Positions 1 to 5,238 of a DNA stretch of 6,505 nucleotides are shown here, in pieces. The translations under genes and the position numbers were made by a program. Origin of the DNA: Bacillota bacterium (GTDB lineage Bacteria > Bacillota > Clostridia > Christensenellales > Aristaeellaceae); the NCBI GenBank assembly GCA_023392395.1, contig JAEVZE010000236.1, positions 1 to 6,505 of the forward strand, in the 5' to 3' direction. The notes under the pieces are model-generated. The model made no database searches, was not told the origin of the DNA, and saw only the letters and a list, made by a program, of their open reading frames with translations. Position 1 is the first letter of the stretch. The number at the start of each line of letters is the position of its first letter.

Positions 1-487
1 CTTCCAGCCTGTACGCCTTGTCGAGCGCGATGCCGACATACTTCGCGCGCGCTTCCGGCGCGAGCTCCGGCGATTCCTCCAATAGATTGAGATATGCGAT
101 GACGGACGCGAGGGGCGTCTTGAGATCGTGCGCGAGGTAGGTAATGAGGTCGCTCTTGCGCTGCATCTCCGTCTCCGCCAATGTCCCGGCGCGCTCCGCC
201 TCCGCTTTCGCTTCGAGATACAGCGCGTGCTGCGCCATGTAGGTTCTATATGCCGTCACAATGCCAACCAAGGAAATGAGCAGCATGGCCAAGAGGCCGA
301 TGCCCAGCAGCACACTCCGGCTGAGCCACCTGCCTGTGACCAGACTGCTGAAAAACCACCCGAAGAAGTTCAACAGCGCGCCGTTGAACATTGTGTCAAA
401 CACCCAAAGCACAACCAAAACCGCCGTTATGATGAGAAACGCGGTCAGCACGCATTTGCGCAGGAATTTCTGTTCATCATTTCTCAA
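1..487 (-). CDS. vanS: VanS-type sensor histidine kinase, partial (N-terminal ~162 residues; C-terminus beyond the left edge)
   Basis: Membrane sensor kinase of the VanRS two-component system; it autophosphorylates on His and controls VanR phosphorylation. The reading frame gives two hydrophobic segments (about residues 13-30 and 58-79) around a short outside loop of about 26 residues. A charged linker rich in Ala/Glu follows, then a HisKA box LAHDLKTPLASVIAYL with the phospho-acceptor His at about residue 120. The next stretch, AKYVGIALDKAYRLE, closely resembles the same region of enterococcal VanS as I remember it. The ATP-binding domain (N, G1, G2 boxes) lies outside the window. No ATG opens this frame before transmembrane segment 1. 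I chose TTG at 487, preceded by GGGGAG 12 bases upstream (500-505); GTG at 451 is the alternative. With the TTG start, vanS overlaps the end of vanR by 11 bases, implying co-translation. The ATGATG at the vanR stop is in a frame that closes after 11-12 codons and is not the start. Family call is firm; exact start is uncertain. Confidence 0.9.
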   Translation of the reverse strand, partial: MRNDEQKFLRKCVLTAFLIITAVLVVLWVFDTMFNGALLNFFGWFFSSLVTGRWLSRSVLLGIGLLAMLLISLVGIVTAYRTYMAQHALYLEAKAEAERAGTLAETEMQRKSDLITYLAHDLKTPLASVIAYLNLLEESPELAPEARAKYVGIALDKAYRLE

Positions 488-1175
488 GTTTGTATCCAAC
501 TCCCCATACGGTCCGAATGTACTTTGGTCGTTCAGGTGAATCGTGCAGCTTCTCTCGCAGGTGCCGAATATGCACCATGACGGTGTTGTTGGAGTTGTTC
601 AGATATTTTTCGCCCCACACGCGCTCAAATATCTCTTCTGCCGGGATGACTTTGCCTGGCGATTCGCTGAGCAGCCACAGAATTGAAAACTCGATCGGCG
701 TCAGTTGCAGCGATCTTTCGTCCAACGTGCATTCGTGCGTATCGAGGTTCAACGTAATCCCGCGCACCGCCAATACGTTCTCGCGGCGATCACTTTGCCC
801 AGCGTTGTAACGCGTATAACGCCGAAGCTGCGCTTTGACGCGCGCCACCAGTTCCAGCGGGCGGAACGGCTTGGTCACATAGTCGTCCGCGCCCAGCGCA
901 AGGCCGGTGATCTTGTCGATCTCCTCTTCCTTCGCCGTCAGCATCAGGATCGGATAGGTATGCTTCTCCCGGATGCGGCGGCAGATTTCGTAGCCATCCA
1001 CATCCGGGAGCATGACATCCAGAATGGCGAGGTCCAGCGGCTTTTCCTCCTCGCACTTCAGAGCGTCCAGGCCCGCGTAGAATTTATAGACATCAAAGCC
1101 CTCGTTTTTCAGGTAGAATTCGACCAGATCAGCGATTTCCCGCTCATCGTCCACGACCATGATCTTCTCGTTCAT
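477..1175 (-). CDS. vanR: VanR response regulator, OmpR/PhoB family
   Basis: Cytoplasmic transcription activator of the van operon, partner of the adjacent VanS. From ATG at 1175 it is 232 residues, about the length of enterococcal VanR (231). The receiver domain spans roughly residues 1-115, with the acidic pair Asp9/Asp10, phospho-acceptor Asp53 (LAILDVMLPD), switch Thr80 and conserved Lys102 (VTKPF). The C-terminal winged-helix DNA-binding domain spans about 130-232, with QLTPIEFSILWLL, the recognition-helix stretch NNTVMVHIRHLREKL and the family ending IRTVWGVGYKLEK. A longer frame begins at TTG 1223 (overlapping the vanZ stop), but its extra 16 residues (MTGRPETP...) have no counterpart in the family and that TTG is part of a strong -35 box. 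ATG 1175, with GGGCGG seven bases upstream, is therefore preferred. The gene lies 44 bases after vanZ and overlaps vanS. VanR should act at the vanH/vanW intergenic region. Confidence 0.96.
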   Translation of the reverse strand: MNEKIMVVDDEREIADLVEFYLKNEGFDVYKFYAGLDALKCEEEKPLDLAILDVMLPDVDGYEICRRIREKHTYPILMLTAKEEEIDKITGLALGADDYVTKPFRPLELVARVKAQLRRYTRYNAGQSDRRENVLAVRGITLNLDTHECTLDERSLQLTPIEFSILWLLSESPGKVIPAEEIFERVWGEKYLNNSNNTVMVHIRHLREKLHDSPERPKYIRTVWGVGYKLEK

Positions 1176-1194
1176 TTCAACACCGCCCGTCTCC

Positions 1195-1223
1195 ATGATA
1201 GGGGTTTCCGGGCGGCCTGTCAA
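1195..1223 (-). promoter_or_regulatory. Predicted sigma-A-type promoter for vanRS at the vanZ/vanR junction
   Basis: On the minus strand a perfect -35 TTGACA (1223-1218) is followed by exactly 17 bases and a -10 TATCAT (1200-1195, five of six consensus bases). Transcription would start near 1188, leaving a leader of only about a dozen bases that begins almost at the vanR ribosome-binding site (GGGCGG, 1188-1183). The -35 box contains the vanZ TGA stop. This would let vanRS be made at a basal level independently of the vanH promoter. I see no obvious VanR half-site directly upstream, though that sequence is coding (vanZ). The prediction comes from sequence alone. Confidence 0.65.
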
Positions 1224-1747
1224 CGGGCGAGGGCACCTTTATGGGAGCGCTGGAGCGCTTCGAGCAGACCGTGCGCCAGGTAACCCACCGCCACCCCTGC
1301 GGCGCTCAAAATCAGGCTCCCAAGTTCCACATATCCCCCCGATGGCAGCCGCAGCATCTCGACCAGGAAGGAAACCAGAACGCCAAACGCCACGGTACGG
1401 AGCATGTCCCAGTGCGCCCCCTTCAGTGCGCGAGGCGTCAGGAAGCCGCAGGGCGCGAACATCAGGATGGCGAGCAGCAGAGCGCGCGCAGACCCATCTC
1501 CATAAAGGCTGAAACGCACCGGAGAGAAGATCGACCAGCGCCACCCGCCCTCCAGACCGGCAAATCCCGTGGCGCGCAGCAGCGTAACCAGCCACCAAGC
1601 CCAGACAAACTCCCAGAGCATCGAGGGCTCAAAGGATATCTCCTTTCCACGCGCCCACCGGATGCAGACAACGCCTGCGTACAGCAGAAGTGCCGGGCGC
1701 GCGCCGCGCGCAAGGTACTCAAAACATTCCAGCATGAAATACTCCAT
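1220..1747 (-). CDS. vanZ: VanZ-like membrane protein
   Basis: A 175-residue integral membrane protein with about five hydrophobic segments (roughly residues 17-31, 43-60, 88-105, 115-131 and 141-160). The VanZ family signature is recognisable: a segment ending in the Phe-x-Pro-x-Gly motif (LMFAPCGFLTP, residues 95-105), then VSFLVEMLRL with a membrane-embedded Glu130, and a final GSLILSAAGVAVGYL helix. In the vanA cluster VanZ (161 residues) gives low-level teicoplanin resistance by an incompletely understood route; the same role is inferred here. The start is ATG 1747, preceded by AGGAGGAGA and 11 bases after the vanX stop. A longer frame reaching 1852 lies inside vanX and is not credible. 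The stop TGA is embedded in the -35 box of the predicted vanR promoter. Sequence divergence is higher than for the neighbouring enzymes, so the family call is good but the teicoplanin role is uncertain. Confidence 0.82.
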   Translation of the reverse strand: MEYFMLECFEYLARGARPALLLYAGVVCIRWARGKEISFEPSMLWEFVWAWWLVTLLRATGFAGLEGGWRWSIFSPVRFSLYGDGSARALLLAILMFAPCGFLTPRALKGAHWDMLRTVAFGVLVSFLVEMLRLPSGGYVELGSLILSAAGVAVGYLAHGLLEALQRSHKGALAR

Positions 1748-1758
1748 TGTCTCTCCTC

Positions 1759-2367
1759 CTATTCGACGGGGAAATCGAAATACCGGCCGGGGTACGGCTC
1801 GTCCTTCAGAAGATAGTGCCACCATTCGCATACGTAGGCCGAAAAGCCGCACGCCTCCATGATTTCCTTCAGGGTTTGCCGGTTCCGCGCCGCCTCCGGC
1901 GCGATCCCCTCCGCGCCGTGGTGTGAGCGGACGTCCATCAGATCGAAATCACCACCCATGTCGGCCGGATGCCCCGACCGCGCCTCGCACAGCGTCAGAT
2001 CGATCGCGCTCCCCCGACTGTGCCCGGACTTGGTCGCGACATAGCCCAGCGGCACGATGTCCGCTTTATCGATGTTCGGATAGTGCTTTCCCTTCGTTCC
2101 CCCGTCCTCAGGGGAAGCTGCCCACCGCAGGAAGCGGTCTACCGCGCGCTGCGGACGGTAGCCGTCCCACAATAGAAGCCCGAAACCGCGCACCGCCGCA
2201 AGGTTTTTCGCTTTGCCAAGCGCCTCCGCCATCTCGTGCGTGCCCACAACGCGGTTGATTCGGTACCCGTCCACCGCCGCACCGGTGAAGTTGTCCTCCG
2301 TGGTGTACTTCGCGTCCCAGAATATCCCGGGCAGCGCTTCGTCCATGTATACAAATCCCTCCAGCAT
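1759..2367 (-). CDS. vanX: VanX D-Ala-D-Ala dipeptidase (zinc)
   Basis: Cytoplasmic zinc D,D-dipeptidase that hydrolyses host-made D-Ala-D-Ala so that only D-Ala-D-Lac enters the cell-wall precursor. From ATG 2367 the protein is 202 residues, the same length as enterococcal VanX. The functional residues fall on the same numbers: Arg71 in WDGYRPQR, zinc ligands His116 and Asp123 in SGHSRGSAIDLTL, catalytic Glu181 and zinc ligand His184 in EWWHYLL. Other shared stretches are FWDAKY, DNFTG, HYPNID and the C-terminal DEPYPGRYFDFPVE. The start lies one base after the vanY stop (TAAGATG), with AAAGGA upstream inside vanY, so coupling is likely. An in-frame extension to 2469 runs through vanY and adds 34 residues unlike the family; I rejected it. 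I see no missing catalytic residue, so the enzyme should be active. Confidence 0.97.
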   Translation of the reverse strand: MLEGFVYMDEALPGIFWDAKYTTEDNFTGAAVDGYRINRVVGTHEMAEALGKAKNLAAVRGFGLLLWDGYRPQRAVDRFLRWAASPEDGGTKGKHYPNIDKADIVPLGYVATKSGHSRGSAIDLTLCEARSGHPADMGGDFDLMDVRSHHGAEGIAPEAARNRQTLKEIMEACGFSAYVCEWWHYLLKDEPYPGRYFDFPVE

Positions 2368-2368
2368 C

Positions 2369-3049
2369 TTAGCCGCCGTTCCTTTCGCAGTATTCCTCCA
2401 ACGTCCATCCGTTCTCACGGATGGCTTCAGCAATCTCTTTTCCGACATAGCGGTAATGCCACGGCTCATAGGGAAAGCCGGTGACGTCCTCCTTGCTCTC
2501 GGGATACCGGAGGATGAAACCGTAATCCCAGCAGTGCTCGTTCAGCCAGCGGAACTGCGCGGTGTCCTCGAAGCCGCCTCCGTCGTGGTATGCCGTCACA
2601 TCGAAGGCCAAGCCGGTCTGGTGCTCGCTGGCACCCGGTTTCGCCGCGGTTCCATCCGTGTCCGCCTCATACAGCGCCTGCTGCTCGTCCTCCGTTCGGT
2701 ATCCGCTGGAGAGGATAAAGCCATCCACGCCGTCCCGCTCCGCTTGCTTGAACATCCAGTTGGCCGCCTCGAAGGCCTCCCGGGCGAGCCCGATGTCCCC
2801 GGAGGCCAGTTGGAACGACCGCTTCTCGCTGTACAGTTTCACGAGGTCCTCCGGCCTATAATCCTCCGGCAGCGGGTTTGACGCATTGACCAGCAGCACA
2901 TCCCGAAGAGGCGTCTGGGGGATCTCCGCCAAGAGCTGGTCACGCCCGGTCTTTGCACCGCCTGCCCGCGCCTCCAGCAACTGATTCCCCGCCGCCAGAA
3001 GCCCCGCACACACGGTAGCGAAGAGCAGCAGCTTATAAAACGATTTCAC
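2369..3049 (-). CDS. vanY: VanY-type D-Ala-D-Ala carboxypeptidase, membrane-anchored
   Basis: Zinc D,D-carboxypeptidase (peptidase M15B / VanY family) that removes the terminal D-Ala from pentapeptide precursors that escaped VanX, reducing vancomycin targets. It has 226 residues. An N-terminal hydrophobic segment (residues 4-20, KSFYKLLLFATVCAGLLAA) after one or two Lys would act as signal anchor, placing the catalytic domain outside. Motifs: ILSSGYRT with Arg118; the zinc-site signature SEHQTGLAFD (141-150, His143 and Asp150); and YEPWHYRYVG (Glu195, His198). Translation starts at GTG 3049, which shares GTGA with the ligase stop, behind the purine-rich AGGAGGGGAGAGGG. VanY sits between the ligase and vanX, whereas in vanA it follows vanX and in vanB/vanD it precedes vanH. 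The Cys at residue 14 is not followed by a convincing lipobox, so I do not call it a lipoprotein. Confidence 0.94.
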   Translation of the reverse strand: MKSFYKLLLFATVCAGLLAAGNQLLEARAGGAKTGRDQLLAEIPQTPLRDVLLVNASNPLPEDYRPEDLVKLYSEKRSFQLASGDIGLAREAFEAANWMFKQAERDGVDGFILSSGYRTEDEQQALYEADTDGTAAKPGASEHQTGLAFDVTAYHDGGGFEDTAQFRWLNEHCWDYGFILRYPESKEDVTGFPYEPWHYRYVGKEIAEAIRENGWTLEEYCERNGG

Positions 3050-4086
3050 GCCCTCTCCCCTCCTTCCGAAATCGCCAAGCCGATCAGCCTGTCGATCACT
3101 TCGCGCATCGTTACGCCTACCGCCTCCATCATGCGCGGATAGCGGCTGTAGGATGTAAGGCCAGGCATGGTATTGACCTCGTTGAGCACCACTTCGCCGC
3201 CCGGCGTCAGGAACATGTCCACCCGCGCGAGGCCCCGGCAGCCCAGCGCAAGGTATACCGTTTTTGCGGTTTCCACTGCGCGATGGCGCGCTTCCTCCGC
3301 GATGGTGGCAGGCACGCGAATGGTCGCGTTTTCGGAGCCCTGTTCTGGCCTCGCTTCCTGATGAACCCGGAAGAACCCCCCGCTCAGTTCGATCTGGTCG
3401 AGCGCGCCTACGAACAGATCACCACCGCCTCCCAGCACCGCGCAACCCACCTCGCACCCGGCGACGGCTTCCTCCACCAGCACCTTGCGATCGTACTTCC
3501 GGGCTTCTGCAACGGCGGAAGCGAGCGCCTCCTCCCCGCGCACCTTGCTAACGCCAAAGGAGGACCCCGAACGCGCCGGCTTGACGAACACGGGATATGC
3601 AAGATCTCCCACACCGGTTTCGCCTTCGCCTTCCACCATCCGGTGTCGCGGCACCCGCACGCCCGCACGCTCGGCAACCATATACGTCAGTGCCTTGTCC
3701 ATCGCGAGCACCGACGCGGCGATCCCGCACCCGACGTATGGAATTCCGGACAGCTCCAGGAGTCCCTGTATGCAGCCATCCTCTCCGTACCTTCCGTGCA
3801 GCAGGGGAAAGGCTACATCCACGCGAAGCGTTGTGAACCGCCCGTCCTCATTCATCTCGAGGCCCCGGCACGTCCGGTCGACGCTCAGCGTAGCGCTTGC
3901 GCCGCCCGTCAGGTCGCTCTCCGGGGAATCCACTCGCCGCCACGCGCCGTCCCGGCCGAGAAATACGTAGATTGGTTCGTACTTTTCTAGGTCCAGATGC
4001 TTGGCAAACTCCCGCGCCGATTTGACCGACACCGGATGTTCCTCCGACATTCCGCCGAACAGCACCATCAGTTTCAACTTATCCAT
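3046..4086 (-). CDS. D-Ala:D-Lac ligase, VanA family
   Basis: ATP-grasp ligase that joins D-Ala to D-lactate, making the depsipeptide that replaces D-Ala-D-Ala in peptidoglycan. From ATG 4086 it has 346 residues (VanA 343). N-terminal motif LFGGMSEEHPVSVKSA contains the D-Ala-site Glu16, and HGRYGEDGCIQG is present. KPARSGSSFGV holds ATP-binding Lys169. The omega loop reads FFRVHQEARPEQGSENA: His242 is the counterpart of VanA His244, the residue tied to D-lactate use, and the Tyr found in this loop of ordinary D-Ala:D-Ala ligases is absent. Arg288 (LARVDMF) and the Mg-binding stretch LNEVNTMPG are conserved. The protein is clearly in the VanA/B/D/F/M branch, but I do not assign a subtype letter. 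The start overlaps the end of vanH by 13 bases, with AAAGGAG inside vanH; the GTGA junction couples it to vanY. An in-frame ATG at 4116 would add ten residues and lacks a good ribosome site. Confidence 0.95.
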   Translation of the reverse strand: MDKLKLMVLFGGMSEEHPVSVKSAREFAKHLDLEKYEPIYVFLGRDGAWRRVDSPESDLTGGASATLSVDRTCRGLEMNEDGRFTTLRVDVAFPLLHGRYGEDGCIQGLLELSGIPYVGCGIAASVLAMDKALTYMVAERAGVRVPRHRMVEGEGETGVGDLAYPVFVKPARSGSSFGVSKVRGEEALASAVAEARKYDRKVLVEEAVAGCEVGCAVLGGGGDLFVGALDQIELSGGFFRVHQEARPEQGSENATIRVPATIAEEARHRAVETAKTVYLALGCRGLARVDMFLTPGGEVVLNEVNTMPGLTSYSRYPRMMEAVGVTMREVIDRLIGLAISEGGERA

Positions 4087-5045
4087 CTTTTTAGCGCTCC
4101 TTTGTTTTTCATACAATTTTGAATCGTGTTTCGGACAACGTCACACAGCGAGTGCTCAGTGCAGAACGCGGTGTGCGGCGTGACGATTGCGTTGGGCAGC
4201 GCCAGCAGCCGCTGAAACGGCGGCGCGCCCCGGCCGGCGCAGTCGTTATAAAACCAGCCCTCCTCGCCCTCGACGACATCCAGCGCCGCGCAGCCGACGC
4301 GGCCACTTTCAAGCGCGTCCGCCAGCGCGTTCGTATCGATCAGCGCACCGCGCGCCGCGTTGACCAGGATCGCGCCCCATTTCATCCGCTCGATGCGCGT
4401 CCGGTCCATCAGATGCCGCGTGTCCGCCGTCAACGGCAGGTGCAGCGATGTAAGGTCGCTGCGCGAAAGGAGATCGTCCAGCTCCGCGTACTCCGCCTCC
4501 GCCTCCGCGTTCGGGTGCGGATCGCACGCCAGAATGCCGCATCCGAAGCCGCGCAGTCTTTCGATGACCGCTTTCCCGATCCGGCCAGTGCCGATCACGC
4601 CGACCTTCATGTCCCGAAGCTCGCGCCCGCGCCTAGCCTCCAGCCTGAAGTCGCCCGTTTTCGCGCGGTGCAGAACGTTGCCTGTATTCCGAAGCGCCAT
4701 CAGCATCAGCATGATCGTGAATTCCGCCACGCTCTCAGGTGAATAGGCGATGCTTTCAACCTGGATCCCGGCGCGCCCGGCGGCGGCCCGGTCGATGTGG
4801 TCAAGGCCGATGCTGCGCGAGGAAAGGTAGGCCACGCCACGTTTCTGGAGCATCCGGATCAGCGCCGCATCGACCGGGGATTTGTGGTTTACGCTCACCG
4901 CGCTGCCAGGCGGCACATCCCGAACGTTCACACTCCCCAGCGGTTCCTGAAAGCACAGGGCCCCGATGCCATAGCGAGATGCGTACCGCTCGAACAGCAG
5001 TCGCTCGTCCCAGTCACAGCCAAAGATTGAAATCACAGTATCCAT
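4074..5045 (-). CDS. vanH: VanH D-lactate dehydrogenase
   Basis: NAD(P)H-dependent 2-hydroxyacid dehydrogenase that reduces pyruvate to D-lactate, the substrate of the adjacent ligase. It has 323 residues (enterococcal VanH 322). The N-terminal catalytic half includes ISTRSIG-like YLSSRSIGLDHID (73-85) and AYSPESVAEFT. The Rossmann domain begins with VGVIGTGRIGKAVIERLRGFG (148-168). Active-site residues are in the usual places: Arg232 in NAARGALID, Asp256 in AALDVVEGEE with Glu261, and His291 in VTPHTAF. The start is ATG 5045 behind GGGAGG. It is first gene of the operon, facing the shared control region with vanW. The 3' end overlaps the ligase start by 13 bases. Its codons are strongly G+C biased (about two thirds in a hand-counted 120-base stretch), which explains long open antisense frames in this stretch. 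Confidence 0.96.
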   Translation of the reverse strand: MDTVISIFGCDWDERLLFERYASRYGIGALCFQEPLGSVNVRDVPPGSAVSVNHKSPVDAALIRMLQKRGVAYLSSRSIGLDHIDRAAAGRAGIQVESIAYSPESVAEFTIMLMLMALRNTGNVLHRAKTGDFRLEARRGRELRDMKVGVIGTGRIGKAVIERLRGFGCGILACDPHPNAEAEAEYAELDDLLSRSDLTSLHLPLTADTRHLMDRTRIERMKWGAILVNAARGALIDTNALADALESGRVGCAALDVVEGEEGWFYNDCAGRGAPPFQRLLALPNAIVTPHTAFCTEHSLCDVVRNTIQNCMKNKGALKRWIS

Positions 5046-5064
5046 ATCAAACCTCCCGCAGCCT

Positions 5065-5070
5065 ATTAAA
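5065..5070 (-). promoter_or_regulatory. Candidate -10 element of the vanH operon promoter
   Basis: TTTAAT on the minus strand, about 20 bases before the vanH ATG. Transcription would start near 5058. There is no recognisable -35: 17 bases upstream lies GAAACC, which is poor. A weak -35 overlapped by an activator site (the TCGTAGGA motif at 5091-5098) is the usual layout of a promoter activated by an OmpR-family regulator. Confidence 0.4.
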
Positions 5071-5090
5071 CCACGGGAGCGCCGCGGGTT

Positions 5091-5098
5091 TCGTAGGA
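5091..5098 (+). promoter_or_regulatory. Candidate VanR half-site overlapping the vanH -35 region
   Basis: TCGTAGGA matches the first eight positions of the enterococcal VanR half-site that I remember as TCGTANGAAATT. The next bases (TTCG) do not match. It sits at about -33 to -40 from the proposed vanH start. It is a short motif, so a chance match is possible. Confidence 0.35.
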
Positions 5099-5116
5099 TT
5101 CGGCTTGAGCAAAGCT

Positions 5117-5129
5117 TAAGAATTTCTTA
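5117..5129. promoter_or_regulatory. 13-base palindrome, candidate VanR operator
   Basis: TAAGAA-T-TTCTTA is perfectly self-complementary around its central base. Read on the minus strand, positions 5129-5121 give TAAGAAATT, an exact match to the TANGAAATT end of the remembered VanR half-site. It lies about 60-70 bases upstream of the proposed vanH start and about 90 bases upstream of the proposed vanW start. A related motif, CCTAAGGATTT at 5152-5162, matches CTTAAGAATTT (5115-5125) at nine of eleven bases and may be a second or third site on the vanW side. Confidence 0.45.
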
Positions 5130-5197
5130 TTTCAGCGGGCCTTCAGAAAAACCTAAGGATTTGAACAGGCGCTCTTAATGGCTTGGGGCGCGCCTTC

Positions 5198-5206
5198 TGA
5201 TAGAAT
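5198..5206 (+). promoter_or_regulatory. Extended -10 of the predicted vanW promoter
   Basis: TG-A-TAGAAT is an extended -10 element (five of six bases of TATAAT, preceded by TGn). It would start transcription near 5213, about 26 bases before the vanW ATG. No clear -35 is present at the right distance, which fits either an extended -10 promoter or activator dependence. Confidence 0.5.
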
Positions 5207-5238
5207 TGCGTTCGGATTCAACACGGGAGGTTATCGAC

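Larger units (their letters stand above)
5046..5238. promoter_or_regulatory. Divergent control region between vanH and vanW
   Basis: These 193 bases hold no gene and separate the two divergent starts. Going left to right they contain the vanH ribosome site (GGGAGG on the minus strand), a TTTAAT -10-like element for vanH, a TCGTAGGA motif, a 13-base palindrome, a CCTAAGGATTT motif similar to one palindrome arm, an extended -10 for vanW, and the vanW ribosome site (GGGAGG). The two ribosome sites are nearly identical (GGGAGGTTTGAT-ATG and GGGAGGTTATCGAC-ATG). The arrangement suggests that VanR controls both directions. I see no riboswitch or terminator-like hairpin with a U tract here. Confidence 0.75.

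Noticed and set aside
1175..1223. TTG 1223 as the vanR start (16 extra residues, TTGA overlap with the vanZ stop)
   Set aside because: The family begins at MNEKIMVVDDE-like sequence, ATG 1175 has its own ribosome site, and the TTG is part of a near-consensus -35 box.
3046..4086. D-Ala:D-Ser (VanC/E/G-type) ligase, given that vanW also occurs in vanG clusters
   Set aside because: The omega loop has the His of D-Lac ligases, vanH and vanX are present, and no vanT racemase or VanXY fusion is seen.
128..5119. Many long plus-strand open frames opposite the van operon (for example 705-1283, 2213-2881, 3283-3990, 4119-4742)
   Set aside because: They are antisense to genes with clear family motifs, lack recognisable domains, and are expected from the high G+C at third codon positions.
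5206..5238. ATG 5206 as the vanW start
   Set aside because: It overlaps the extended -10 element and lacks a ribosome site, while ATG 5239 has GGGAGG at the right distance.
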